Assembly: GCA_039707465.1 (NCBI GenBank)
Contig: CM077658.1
Coordinates: 14,142,074 to 14,206,073 of the forward strand
DNA from: Rhabdophis nuchalis
Taxonomy: Eukaryota > Chordata > Lepidosauria > Squamata > Natricidae
DNA length: 64,000 nucleotides
Direction of reading: 5' to 3'
Shown: one piece after another, positions 1 to 10,410 of the stretch
How positions within the stretch are numbered: the stretch's first letter is position 1
Layout: every line of letters begins with the position of its first letter
Made by a program: the position numbers and the translations under genes
The notes under the pieces: model-generated
The model's database searches: none
What the model saw: the letters and a program-made list of their open reading frames with translations, nothing else
Told to the model about the DNA's origin: nothing

Positions 1-706
1 TGTTAGGGTGTCTTTCTCCCCACAATATTGGTTTCCAGTGAGTAAATTATCTGGGCACCAGATCTGGTTGAAATTGCTCCAGGCGTTCCAGAGTTATGCT
101 GGAACATACATGCACACAGCCATTTGTATGTATGCATGTATGTATATAGTTTCCTTACATTTGTCTGGTTGACTAAGTATTATGCAAAGAGTTTTAGGCT
201 GGATTCCCAAATCATGTTTAGCCACAAAATGATTTGCTTAGTTTATACCATCTCATCCTTTGCAGTTTGCAATCTATGGTTAATGGCTTTGCAATGTATC
301 AACTTACTGTTGAAGGCTTATTCAACAATTAACAAACCTTCACTTGAGCAATATGTTAACCCAATCTTATCACCTGATCTTTAAGAGGTGGATGTGGATC
401 AACTGAACATTGCAATTCTGGGGCCTATATAGTCCTGAAGTCCAATGTTTGGGAGGCAGTGTTACCTTCCTTAGACTTATGGATGACCTTTGGGTTCATA
501 GCTGGGAAAAACAAGGGGTTTACATGGTCTTTTTCTCAAAACCAGTGTTTCTGTTCTGTGCTGAAGTATCAGACTTGGGAAATCTGGAGTCAGCAATACC
601 AATTCGGATGGATGAATAGCTCAAGGAATCTTCTCGTAAGCTTTTGAGGCAGCTCCTTAATAAATCTACTACAGATGGGTGCCTGAAATGATGAATCTGC
701 ACTCAC
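1..706. other. NRN1L intron 2 (left edge), no recognised feature
   Basis: This stretch lies downstream, on the minus strand, of the NRN1L exon 2 donor. I looked for the third neuritin exon (the SWxDFH...C...C block) on the minus strand and did not find it, so that exon should lie beyond the left edge. The sequence is AT-rich and I recognise no repeat in it. Confidence 0.5.
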
Positions 707-872
707 CTACAGATGGTGTTCAACTCCTCTTGATCCTGGATGGTGTCATCCTCCGTATCCTTCTGAACATTTTGGGCCATGCTGTCTCCAAGGCTAACCA
801 GGCACTCTGCAAACCCCTTATAGATGGTGTTGCACTTCCAGCCAGCTGCATTCACGGGCTGCCCCACCAGCA
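707..872 (-). CDS. NRN1L: NRN1L (neuritin-1-like) exon 2, partial gene
   Basis: This is the second coding exon of a neuritin-family gene. Neuritins are small secreted, GPI-anchored cysteine-knot-like proteins of the neuronal surface. The exon has a CTGCAG acceptor (plus-strand CT at 873-874) and a GTGAGT donor (701-706). Joined in phase to exon 1 it gives the end of the signal peptide (VLVGQPVNAAGW) and then the family core KCNTIYKGFAECLVSLGDSM, ending ELNTICR/S with two bases left over. The core matches neuritin (KC..xFKGFxxCLxxLGDSM). Its TIYxGFAECL wording and its position next to EDC4 favour NRN1L over NRN1. Between the LGDSM motif and the ICR cysteine there is an extra acidic stretch (QKDTEDDTIQDQEE) that I remember as shorter in mammals. 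The last exon, with the remaining cysteines and the GPI signal, is outside the window. Confidence 0.88.
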
Positions 873-1016
873 CTGCAGTGAAGTTGAAATGGAGATATTC
901 AGACCGTGTTATCTTCCATAGCTTTCCCAAGCTCACAACTGGATAGATGTGTAGGACTATAATTCCCATAATTCCTGGGAAGCATGCAGGATGGGGTGCT
1001 GGAATGTGTCTTAGAG

Positions 1017-1113
1017 CAGGGGTCTCCAACCTTGGCAACTGTAAGCCTGGAGGACTTCAACTCACAGAATTGAAATCCACCAGGCTTAAAGTTGCCAAGG
1101 TTGGACACCCCTG
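1017..1113. mobile_element. Palindromic hAT MITE, 8-bp TSD TCTTAGAG
   Basis: The element starts CAGGGGTCTCCAACCTTGG and ends with the reverse complement of the same terminus. Identical 8-bp duplications TCTTAGAG flank it at 1009-1016 and 1114-1121. Confidence 0.85.
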
Positions 1114-1125
1114 TCTTAGAGGATA

Positions 1126-1473
1126 AGGTGAAGATAAAGGTTCCGCTTGCACATATGTTCTAATCGTTCCCGACTCTAAGGGGCGGTGCACATCTCCATT
1201 TCAAAGCTGAAGAGCCAGTGCTGTCCGAAGACATCTCCGTGGTCATGTGGCCGGCATGACTAAATGCCGACTAAACACTTTACCTTCCCACCAAAGGTGG
1301 TCCCTATTTTTCTACTTGCATTTTTACATGCTTTTGAACTGCTAGGTCGGCAGAAGCTGGGATAAGTAACGGGAGCTCACTCCGTTACGCGGCGCTAGGG
1401 ATTCAAACTGCCGACCTGCTGACCTTTCTGATTGACAAGCTCAGCATCCAAGCCACTGAGCCACTCCGTCCCT
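1126..1473 (-). mobile_element. Sauria SINE
   Basis: On the minus strand it reads a tRNA-like head (GTGGCTCAGTGGCTTGGATG, then a B-box-like GGTCGGCAG...GAATCC). Next come the conserved body GGGAGCTCACTCC and CTAGCAGTTCAAAAGC, the segment GCCGGCCACATGACC, and an AAAGG tail. This is the known arrangement of the squamate Sauria SINE family, whose 3' end resembles Bov-B LINEs. Confidence 0.85.
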
Positions 1474-1814
1474 AAGGAGCAGGCCTTAGAGGATAGCATT
1501 CATCAAATAGCCAGCAGAGCAATGCTTGCTGTTATAGGACGGAGTGGCAAGTTGAAAACTGAGAGACAAAACATCTCATAAAATTAAACTCTATCTTTCG
1601 GGATAGCTGTTGCTATTCAAGAATTCTAAAGTATCCTGAAGCACTTTCATCTTTTTCTCAATCTCGGCACTGGAGAAATTTAGGCTGATACAAAGCTCTG
1701 TATTTTTAGCTAAGTTAATACAACAGCGAGGGATCATCGCCTAGAGGTGAAGCACGTACTTCATGTCGAAAGGGCATGCGTTTCGCCCCTGGCTTCTTTC
1801 TATTGAAATGTTTA

Positions 1815-1870
1815 GGCATTGGATTTATTTATTTATTTTATTAAATTTATACCCCGCCCTTCTCCTTGTT
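1815..1870 (-). mobile_element. L2/CR1-clade LINE 3' tail fragment
   Basis: The stretch of ATTT repeats followed by ATACCCCGCCCTTCTCC is the reverse complement of the GGAGAAGGGCGGGGTATAAAT 3' end seen in longer copies in this window. Confidence 0.65.
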
Positions 1871-2139
1871 ATAATGGTAATGCTTATTCCAAAAACGATA
1901 AGGCAATTCTCTGTATTTCCTGAAAAGCATTTGTAAAGGGACAATCCAATTCTGATGAAATAAGCTGCATTGGGACCGGAAAAGAAGCAGTTAACTGTAT
2001 ATTCTGGCTTTCTTTAGTTTAAATATTTTGTATACATAGCCAGGTTTGATTTCTGAACAAGCGAGAATAGCGCCCTGAGGCTCTTTGATATGCTTGCTTA
2101 TTTAACAGCGTGTAAAATTTAGGATGCTGGTTTTGACAT

Positions 2140-2690
2140 ATGGAGAACCAGTTTGGTGTGGGAGTTAAGGTCCTAGGCCCATGATGGCGAACCTAGGGCA
2201 CACGTGCCAGAGGTGACATGCAAAACCCTCTCTGCTGGCATGTTCACCGTCACCCCAAGTCAAATCTCCATGACGTTTCTTTCGTGAGCTTCTCTTTTTC
2301 TGCAAACAGAAGCTCACGAAAGAAAAAGATCTTACCTCTTGCCGCGTTGCCAGTATTGGGATGCCCTGCCTCCCGCCGGCCAGCTGATACTCAGGTCTCT
2401 GCTGTGTATGCACACATTCACACATACATGCTCATGTCAGCACATGCATGTGTTCGTGCGCATGCAGAGCTTTCAGTTTGGGCACTCGATGTCTAAAAGG
2501 TTCCCCATCACTGTTCTAGGCTATAAACCAGGAGACTGTGAGTTTTAGTCTTGCCCCAGCTACAAAGCCAGCTAAGTTACTTTGGGCCAGTCGCTTGCTC
2601 TCAGTCCTACAAAGCAGGCAATGGCGTTATGTCAAGCCACTTCTGAACAGTTCCCAAGAAAACTAGCAAGAAGTAATTCAGTCACTCATT
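2140..2690 (+). mobile_element. MIR/CORE-like SINE split by a hAT insertion
   Basis: The sequence before 2178 (GTTAAGGTCCTAGGC) continues after 2521 (TATAAACCAGGAGACTGTGAG, then CTTTGGGCCAGTCGCTTGCT). Together they form a tRNA-derived SINE interrupted by the element at 2179-2513. The class is assigned from the ACTTTGGGCCAGTC body motif and is uncertain. Confidence 0.5.
2179..2513. mobile_element. hAT non-autonomous element nested in a SINE
   Basis: One end carries ATGATGGCGAACCT and the other carries the related inverted end (AAAAGGTTCCCCATCACTG). The flanks are TCCTAGGC (2171-2178) and TTCTAGGC (2514-2521), an 8-bp target duplication with one mismatch. Related copies lie near 26.2, 52.94 and 55.9 kb. 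Confidence 0.7.
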
Positions 2691-3244
2691 AGAAGTCAAC
2701 ATTAACTCAAAAGGCATTTAAAAAAAAAACGTTTGATGTATAAAAACCCTTAGTGGTTCAGCTGGGTATAAGCAAGCACTTCTGTTATCCAAGACACTAA
2801 AAGCTAGAATGCAAGAAGGTGATATTAAAAGACAAAGAAAACTAGGACTTCAGAACTCTGGACAGCTCCTAGAAGGCTCTGAGAGAGAGAGATTGCCTTT
2901 GAGCTTAAATACCAAGGACAACTTTTCAACAAGAAAGTCAAACTACCCCGGAGGAATCTGAATTCCCAAATTTGTGCATCATACAAAGCCTGATCTTCAA
3001 ATGATCAAAACTGGGTCTGCACGATGCCCTAAAATGGCAATGTGGTTTAATCTTATGTGGAAATTTAATTGAAGTAGGATGCCCAACATTCTGGGCTGAA
3101 TTCATTTGTTTTGTTGCTTTGAACCTGTCCCATCACTGAAATGGACCCTCAACAAAATAAAGGGTGGGTAGGTGGGAAGCACGCACCTTCAGGCCAGAAA
3201 GACAAAGGATTTGCCTGTACATAAAGCAGCTGGCTAGCATTCCC

Positions 3245-3587
3245 TAAGGTAAAGTTTTCCCTTGCACATCTGTGCTAGTCGTTCCCGACTCTAGGGGGCT
3301 GTGCTCATCTCCTATTCAAAGCCAAAGAGACAGTGCTGTCTGAAGACATCTCCGTGGCCATGTGGCCGGCATGACTAAACGCCCAAGGCACACAGGACAC
3401 TGTTCCCTTCCCACCAAAGGTGGTTCCTATCTTTCTACTTGCATTTCGAACTTGTAAGTTGGCAGAAGCTAGGACAAGTAATGGGAGCTCACTCTGTTAC
3501 ACGGCGCTAAGGATTTGAACCGCCAAACTGCCGACCTTTCTCACCGACAAACTCAGTGTTTTAGCTACTGAGCCACAGTGTCCCTTT
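3245..3587 (-). mobile_element. Sauria SINE
   Basis: A near full-length copy in minus orientation: AAGGTAAAGTTTTCCC tail, GGCCGGCATGACTAAACGCC body, GGCAGAAGCTAGGACAAGTA, and the tRNA-like head at the high-coordinate end. Confidence 0.85.
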
Positions 3588-4734
3588 AGCATTCTCTACA
3601 CAACCCCCCCCCCCCAAGCACATTTCTATTTAGACAACAAGACTGAATGTAATAAGGACTTAATTAGAATTAACACCGCCCCAAATTGAATTGAGGTAGC
3701 TGTCGTGTATGGCAAATTATGAGAATCTCTTGAGGACTCAGAAAGATCAAAAGCATATCTTGTCTTATACAGGTAGCACTCAATGTATGCCCCAAATTTA
3801 TGTTGTTAAGTGAGTCACATGCTAAGTGAATTTTGGCCCCATTTTACGACCTTTCTTACCCCAGTTGTTAAGCAAATCACCGCAGTTTCCCCCCCAAGAA
3901 TGCCCTTTCCCACATGTTGTTTTAACAAACCCATCCTAATCACTGGCAAAGCAAGAGTTTTCAAGATCATTTGGAAGACAGCAGGTTGGAGGAAACAGGA
4001 GGGAAACACATGGCATTTTGTATCCAGATCCCTAACTCATGTCTTATTTAAATTGATAGAATTTAAATACAGTGACACACACAGAGAGGGACAGATATGC
4101 ACTACTCTGGGTCCACCAATAGCATCAGATAAGAAGCATCAGGATTAATTATGCTAATTCTATCATCAAATCATAGGCAATGTCAGAGTTTTTACTCCAA
4201 GGCAGGCTTTTTTCAAACCGTTAGGATTTTATCATCTTCTCTGATATTAAACAAGCAAGAATGAGTTTCCCCCAAAACCAAGACAGGAAGGAAATTACAA
4301 TTCCATAAGGGCTTCCAGAAAGATGGCTTGATCAGGATTCTAAAGAGCTCATTCGGGTATTTTTTTTTCTTTTCTTAACAGATTTTTTAATAAGACAGAG
4401 GAAAAATAAGGGACGTTTCCATATGGGAATCCAACAGGGCTCAGGTGTTCCTTGCCACCTTTGGATTATAAAAAAATACTGTGAATGGAACAGGAAATTA
4501 AACATTTTCAATCTAACCGATTGTTAATTTTATCTTAATATTGCCGGTCACATTCTGATGATGCCGTACTACTTCTAATAATAATTGAAAGACAAAAGGG
4601 AAACCCCGCTCAACTGAAGCCAGAAAATGTAAGAGCAGAAGAAGCTTATTCAAAGAGCAGAAAAATAAATAGAAATAAATAGAAATAGAGCAGAAAAATA
4701 AAGTTTCTTCTGGGTAAGGGAAGAAGAGAGGGAT

Positions 4735-4885
4735 AGGAGAGAGGACGGGTGGGAAGAGGTGGAGAGAAAGGAGAAGTGGAAAGAGGGGAGGGGAGAAGGA
4801 GAGAGGAAGGAGAAGTAGAGAAGAGAAGGATGGCTGAGGGAAGAAAGGAGGTAGGGAGGGAGAGGAGAGAGGGAGAAGAAAGTGA
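4735..4885. repeat. Purine-rich low-complexity tract
   Basis: The plus strand is almost only A and G (GGGAAGAAGAGAGG type). The minus-strand Ser/Pro/Leu open frames here are products of the repeat and not genes. Confidence 0.8.
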
Positions 4886-5394
4886 TGGATAAGGTACGAA
4901 TAGGAGAGCAGAAGAGCCAATCATTGTTTTTGGAGAGCAGATGAGCCAATCATTGTTTTTGGGAGCTGATGATAAGATGAATTGATGTAACCATTTAATA
5001 ATACAATATGATATTGGCTATGTAATAGTATACTGTGATTATATGCTATACAAATGGAAAAATAAAAAACTTAATATGCAAAAAAAAGATTTACATCATT
5101 GACATTGATATTAATTCTCTAATCTTAGAATTAAAGTATATTAAACAACTGAACATAACAATCCTGTTCGTTTTTCCTCTTATCCTATCTTCTAGTAAAA
5201 ATGTAATAATAACAAGCATAATGTTATTTTCCAAAGCAAGAAATCCTCCTCTTCCTCCTCCTGTCATCCCATCCTTCCCTGAATCAACCTCACATCCCAT
5301 CCCCTGAACCTAATCCCCCTCCCCCCAAGCTGGATAAGAGGCATTCCCAACATCCCTTTGGGGAGAGGGGGCGGTCTATACATTGAATAAACGA

Positions 5395-5690
5395 CTTACC
5401 CCCTGAACTTCGCAAAATCTCCGACCTCCGCCTCTTGCGCAAGTGTCTAAAGACACATTTGTTCCATCTAACCGGCCTAGCGTAACCTCCATTACTGACT
5501 TTTAGATAGTTTTAAATTTGGGGATTTTAATTTGGTTTTAGCACAGGATTTTATTGAATACGTTTATTAAAATTTTATACGGTTTTGTACATATTTTTAA
5601 TATTCCTGTGCGCCGCCCTGGGTCCGTTTGGAGAAGGGCGGGGTATAAATTTAATAAATAAATAAATAAATAAATAAAATTATTATTATT
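5395..5690 (+). mobile_element. L2/CR1-clade LINE 3' end
   Basis: It runs from the end of the reverse transcriptase ORF (CTGAACTTCGCAAAATCTCC) through GCGCCGCCCTGGGTCC and GGAGAAGGGCGGGGTATAAA to an AAATA repeat tail. Confidence 0.8.
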
Positions 5691-6127
5691 ATTATTATCA
5701 GCAGGAGGAAAAAATCATGGAATCATTTTTTTTAAAGGATCCTGCATAGGGTTGGACCCAAAGGGAGAATCTTTGTGAAGTCTGCTAGGCATTCTGGGGC
5801 TACAGTTATGCGTTTTATTAAAAGGCAACCAGCTTTTCTGAGCCGCAGGAAGCTTTTAGCCCAAAACTCATTTGCTTTTAAATTGCACGTGGGGTGGGGA
5901 AAAGAAAAAAAACCCGATCTCCTTATCTTGAGCGTCCCTCCCCATAGATATTGGGGGTTGGGGTAGGGAAGGAGACTGACTACAACCAACAGAGCATCTG
6001 TGGAAAGCATCAAGTGGAATTGTGCCTTCCTTCTTTTGCAAGGGGTAAAAGGAAGCGTGGCTGGGTGGATGGGTGGGGGGCATTTAAGAAAGAAGGAAAG
6101 GCAGGAGCAGGAGTTTGTGAAGAGGAC

Positions 6128-6345
6128 ATGTTGAAGTTGAACTAAGGAGAAATTTCCTGACAGTTAGAATAATTAACCTCTGGAACAGCTTGCCTCCAGA
6201 AGTTGTGAATGTCCCAACCCTGGAAGTCTTTAAAAAGATGTTAGATAGCCATTTGTCTGAAATGGTATAAGGTTCCTGCCCACGCAGGGGGTTGGACTAG
6301 AAGACCTACAAGGTCCCTTCCAACTCTGCTATTGTATTGTATTGT
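6128..6345 (+). mobile_element. CR1 LINE 3' fragment
   Basis: It reads RRNFLTVR...[13 protein letters not shown] codons (GAGAAATTTCCTGACAG, then CTTGCCTCCAGAAGTTGTGA) and ends in an ATTGT pentanucleotide tail. This matches the C-terminus of the CR1 reverse transcriptase and the CR1 3' region. Confidence 0.8.
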
Positions 6346-6376
6346 AAGTTCCTTCTTCCACTGGCAAACAACATCC

Positions 6377-6377
<1 letters not shown>

Positions 6378-6411
<34 letters not shown>

Positions 6412-6505
6412 TACACACAGAGAGACAGAGGCAAATTAGGGGCCAAAGGAAGAAAGGAAGAAAAGAAGGAAAGAAGGAAGGAAGGAAAGAAGGGAAGAAG
6501 GAAGA
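6378..6505. repeat. Simple repeats (AG)n, (CAGA)n, (GAAG)n
   Basis: Short AG and CAGA repeats are followed by AAGG/GAAG repeats. No gene is supported here. Confidence 0.85.
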
Positions 6506-7189
6506 AGCCATGCTGCTCTAACCCTCAACCTTGTCGACAGTTGCAACTTCCAGCCAAGTGGGTGGGTGGGGGGCACTCCCGAAGCTCTGACGGTTCAGAG
6601 ACGGGCGGAGAGAGACGCGCTCAAAGCCCCGGGCCCTTCCCCCGCCCGCTGGCTCTTCCAGCCCCATCATCCACAGAGTTCCCAGCCCCATCATCCACAA
6701 GCGGCGCTTGCCGGGGGCCTCCCGATCTGGCCCACTGGGGAGGAGGGGGGGCTTCAACGCCCTCGGGAAAGCCCCCTCGCCGGCTCTGCTCGGGGGGGGG
6801 GGTGTCGCCTGCCGCTTCTCACCCCCCGCCCGCCCGTGCAAAGCCCCGACTCCACTGGTTCCAGCAAAGGTTGCAATTCAGGGGGCGCCGCAAACGCCCC
6901 GCGAAGCCTCCAGCCTGCAAAAGACGAGGACCTCAGCCTGGCCGTTCCCGCGTGCGAGCCCCGGGATGGATGCCCCGCGGGTTGCTTTGAGCCGGGCAGC
7001 TCTTGGGAACTCGCTCTCAAGAAGGACGGGACGGGCAGCTCCAAGCTTTAAAGGGGCCTGGAACGCACACACACCCGCGCCCCCTTCGCCTGGCATGCCT
7101 TTGCCCTGCGGCTGGAGGGGCTCCGGGGCTTCCCTCCGCTTTGCCCGCTGGCTGCCTTCCAGCGGAGAACACGATCGCCTCCCGGTCCC

Positions 7190-7790
7190 GGTCCTTTTCC
7201 CTTCCCCTCCCCTCCCTTCCCCTTCCCCCTTCCCTTTGCCGGTCCTTGTCCCCTGCCCCCCCTCCCCGTCCCCTTTCTCCCTCCCTCTCTCCTTTCTTCC
7301 TCTTCCTCTCCCTCTCTCTCTTTCCCTTTCTTTCTCCCTTTCCCCTCTGCCTTTCCTTTCTCTCTCCTTTTCTCTCTCCCTTTCTCTCTCCCTCTCCCCT
7401 TTCTTCCTTCCTCTTCCTCTCCCTTTCTCTTTCCCTTTCCCTTTCTTTCTCCCTTTCTCCCTCTCCCTTTCTTTCTCCCTCTCTTTCTCCCTTTCCCCTC
7501 TGCCTTTCCCTTTCTCTCTCTTTCTCTCTCTCCCCTTATCTCTTCTTTTCTCTCTCCCTCTCCCCTTCCCTTCTTCCCCTCTCCCTTTCCCTTTCTCTCT
7601 CCGTCATCCCCTCCTTCTCCCCTTCCCTTCCCTTCCCCTCTCCCCTTCCCCTGTCTCGATCCGGATCCGATCTCCTCCCCCCTTTCCATTTCCCTCTCCC
7701 TCTCCCCTTCCCCTCTCCCTCCCTCTTTACTCTTCCCCCCGTCCCGGGTTTTATCTCCCCCCCCCCCTCTCCCCTCTGCTCCCATCCGCG
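7190..7790. repeat. 600-bp homopyrimidine/homopurine tract in NRN1L intron 1
   Basis: The plus strand is almost uninterrupted C and T (CCCTTTCCC, CTCTCTCC and TTTCCCTTT blocks) with few purine breaks. It begins within about 15 bases of the NRN1L exon 1 donor at 7799-7804, so the nascent transcript there would be nearly pure purine. The long Pro/Leu/Ser plus-strand and Arg/Glu/Gly minus-strand reading frames are low-complexity artefacts. Confidence 0.9.
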
Positions 7791-7804
7791 GGATTCAGAC
7801 GCAC

Positions 7805-7862
7805 CCAGATGCAAGGCGAGCAGGAGCAGCGCCCAGGCGCCCAGCGACGCCCCGCAGCCCAT
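7805..7862 (-). CDS. NRN1L: NRN1L exon 1: start codon and signal peptide
   Basis: The minus-strand ATG at 7862-7860 opens MGCGASLGAWALLLLALHL. This is a textbook signal peptide core (small n-region, then ALLLLALHL) and is followed by a GTGCGT donor at 7799-7804. The exon is 58 nt, leaving one G. That G joins the TG of exon 2 to give Val and the continuation VLVGQPVNAAGWKC, so the phase fits exactly. In the family, too, the first exon encodes only most of the signal sequence. Reading through the donor gives a Gly/Arg/Glu low-complexity frame, which I rejected. This exon assignment rests on signal-peptide shape, phase and synteny. Confidence 0.8.
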
Positions 7863-8060
7863 GGTGCCTCCTCCGCCGCCCGCTCTGGAGGGAATCGGGC
7901 TGCAGAAACGCCGAGCGGTGGCTCCGGGCGGCCGCTCCGCCCCCGGCTCCGCCCCGCCCCGCCGCTGGGAGCCTCGGGCGGCCGGAATGCCCGGGAGTGG
8001 CCTCTGCGGCCACTTTCTCCTTTCGGCCCTTTGGGAAGTTGGTGGGGGTGCTTGAGTAAG
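7863..8060 (-). promoter_or_regulatory. NRN1L: NRN1L 5'UTR/CpG-rich promoter region
   Basis: This is a very GC- and CpG-rich stretch with GC-box-like CCGCCCC and CCCCGCCCC motifs directly upstream of the NRN1L start codon. No TATA box is evident. The transcription start is not fixed by the sequence. Confidence 0.5.
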
Positions 8061-8429
8061 AGTTTGGGGGAGGGGGGCTATAAACTGCAGGAAGCCAATA
8101 CAAGTCCAGGCAGTCCTCGATTCACAAGAGTTCGTTTAGTGCCCGTTCAAAGTTACAACAGCACTAAGAAAGAAAGAAAAAGGATTTATGGCCATTTGCA
8201 GCATCCCCAAGATGAACACAGTATCAACATTCAGAGGCATGGCAACTTGGTTCATACTTCTGGCAAGTACCTCCGTTCCAGCTCAGCCGAAATTGTGGCT
8301 TACTCCTGGTTTTTAGGCAACCACAAGCAGCTGAGCTCAACTGGCATTTGTGGTGGTCAGTGGCGAAGTTGGGTCCGACCCATCGCGACCCCAAGTTGGA
8401 ATTTCTGCCCCCCACCCCTCTGACCCACA

Positions 8430-8665
8430 CATTTCTTTCATCTAGCCAGCCTAGCGTAACCTCCGCTATGACTATTTTAGATAGTTTTAAATTTTGGGGA
8501 CTTTAATTTGGTTTTAGCGCAGGACGGATATTAAATAAGTTTTTTAATTTTTTTATTCGATTTTGTATGTATTTTTAAATTCCTGTGCGCCGCCCTGGGT
8601 CCTTTTGGAGAAGGGCGGGGTATAAATTTAATAAAATAAAATAAAATAAATAAAATAAAAAGACC
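8430..8665 (+). mobile_element. L2/CR1-clade LINE 3' end
   Basis: It carries CTAGCGTAACCTCCGC, CGCCGCCCTGGGTCC and the GGGCGGGGTATAAATTT end, followed by an AAATA-type tail. Confidence 0.8.
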
Positions 8666-9523
8666 CCAAAGTGGGCGACCTTCTGCGGCAACACAAGCCT
8701 TCATTGCAAGTATCCATCCCAGGGGCCGTAGTTTAAGGACCCCTGATTTAGTGCAATAGAAAAAAAAATGCAAATAATAATTTTCTCAGGATTATTATTC
8801 CACTTGTTCCACCCAATCTTTGTTGGGAAGGCCCGCAAGAGGGGGATTTGCAGATAGTGGATCCCTTTGAAACATTCCTAAAAGGCTGAATGGTGAGTGG
8901 GGGCAGGGAACGGCCAGGAGGGTAGCCCAATCGGAAAGGATCCGTGCTGGCCAACAATTAGCCCTTTCATGGTGCTTGCCAATCTCCCACCAGCCAAGAA
9001 AGAGGGACCTCTTGAAGGCTTAGCCTCCCCACGCCACCCCCATTCTGCTTTTCTCAGGAGAGAGTCAACACAGCCCAGCCTTAGAAATGCAGTTCAACAC
9101 CCCCCCACCCCCCCAGCCCGATAGGAAGCCAGCTGGCAAGGAAACACTGCTCTTCTTTAATCCTTAAAGCGCTCCCTGCATCATCCCAGTTTAGCGCTCC
9201 AGCGGTAACCCTGCAGGTGGACCTAGAAAAACAGGCATAGCCGCATGGGTCCCCTCTCTCCCAATCTTAGCGGTAGTTGCCATGATCGCCTCTCATGAGA
9301 AGGGAAGACATGCATGCTAGGAAATCTCCTCAAGCTAGCGTGTTTTGGTGCTCTCGCTCTCCCTCCCCTCCCTTCCCAGATGTGTTTGCCTCTGACAAGG
9401 ACTTAACCTCTTTAGCAGCTGTTTTCCTGGGCAGATGAGATCAGAGGGGATTTACAAGGTGCTGTGCAAGGGGGGAGACACACACACACACACATACACA
9501 CACACAAAGCATCATCTAATCTA

Positions 9524-9760
9524 CTGTGTTTCCCCGAAAAAAAAGGCAGGGTCTTATTTTCTTTTGACCCTTGAAATAAGCACTGGGCCTTATTTTTGGG
9601 GAGGTCTTATTATTTTTGAGGTTCAGGAGGCAGTGAGTGTGGTTACCTCATGGCTACTGCTGGGTTGTAATATTTTCGGGGAGGGCTTATTTTAACGCAT
9701 GCACTCAAAAGCCCGATTGGGTTTATTATCCGGGAAGGTCTTATTTTCGGGGACGCAGGG
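9524..9760 (+). mobile_element. Tc1/mariner-like MITE (TA target)
   Basis: The element starts CTGTGTTTCCCCG and ends in the inverted form CGGGGACGCAGGG, with TA at 9522-9523 and again at 9761-9762. The internal sequence (GGTCTTATTTTC, GCACTGGGCCTTATTTT) matches the inverted copy at 10411-10645. Confidence 0.7.
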
Positions 9761-9821
9761 TATATGCTACTAAAACTCTCGGGTCTGTAATCATTAACCG
9801 GGCGAAAAAGTACGTCAGAGG

Positions 9822-10018
9822 CAGTGGTGGGTTTCTGCAGGCTCGCACCTACTCACGAGAGCCGGTTGGTGAAATTTAGAGAACCGGTGAGAGGGGGTTC
9901 CACCGGCGTACCTGGAAGTAAATCTGGCCCGCCGCTGCCAGTGACCCAACGGGAAGGAAAGGAAAGGAAGGAAGAAAGGAAAGAAAGAAAGGAAGGAAGG
10001 AAGGAAGGAAGGAAGGAA

Positions 10019-10076
<58 letters not shown>

Positions 10077-10253
10077 ATTTATCATCACAATTGAGTCCAA
10101 AATTTTGGTTGCTAAGCAAGAGCGTTGTTAAATGAGTTTTACCACATTTTAAAAGGTGGCCACTCCCACCCTGTCACATGACTGCCAAGCCACGCCCACA
10201 AAATAGGCCACACCTACAGAGTAGGTTCTAAAAAAATTTGAAACCCACCACTG
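9822..10253. mobile_element. hAT-like MITE containing GGAA/GAAA microsatellite
   Basis: The ends are CAGTGGTGGGTTTC and GAAACCCACCACTG. They are flanked by GTCAGAGG (9814-9821) and GTCAGAGA (10254-10261), a 7-of-8 target duplication. Inside are a GGAA/GAAA array (about 9952-10078) and GAACCGG motifs. Confidence 0.7.
9952..10078. repeat. (GGAA)n/(GAAA)n microsatellite
   Basis: Nearly pure GGAA changes to pure GAAA along the tract, inside the hAT-like element at 9822-10253. Confidence 0.9.
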
Positions 10254-10410
10254 GTCAGAGAGCAAAAGTTTTTGAACCTAAATGCTTCAAGTGGGCTAAC
10301 TTACAGAATGTGTCCACAATCTATGGACCTGTGGAATTGAAATTTGGCAATTAAAAAAAACAAAACATTTGATGACGTAAAATGATCGTGAAGCATCTTA
10401 TAACATAATA

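Larger units (their letters stand above)
873..7804 (-). other. NRN1L: NRN1L intron 1 (about 6.9 kb)
   Basis: This is the intron between the signal-peptide exon and the cysteine-core exon. It holds a palindromic hAT MITE (1017-1113), Sauria SINEs (1126-1473 and 3245-3587), a SINE split by a hAT element (2140-2690), purine-rich low-complexity DNA (4735-4885), L2-like and CR1 LINE tails (5395-5690 and 6128-6345), simple repeats (6378-6505) and a 600-bp homopyrimidine tract next to the donor (7190-7790). No other coding exon was recognised. The ORFs in 6337-8423 are low-complexity or GC-rich reading frames without family motifs. Confidence 0.6.

Noticed and set aside
4513..4949. Three overlapping minus-strand Ser/Pro/Leu/Phe frames
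   Set aside because: They are translations of purine/pyrimidine simple sequence.
7048..7785. 245-codon minus-strand Arg/Glu/Gly/Lys frame
   Set aside because: It is the purine strand of the same simple tract; the real NRN1L exon stops at the donor 7799-7804.
6708..8423. 571-codon plus-strand open frame
   Set aside because: It is Pro/Leu/Ser low complexity through the CT tract and GC-rich CpG DNA, has no domain, and lies antisense to NRN1L exon 1.
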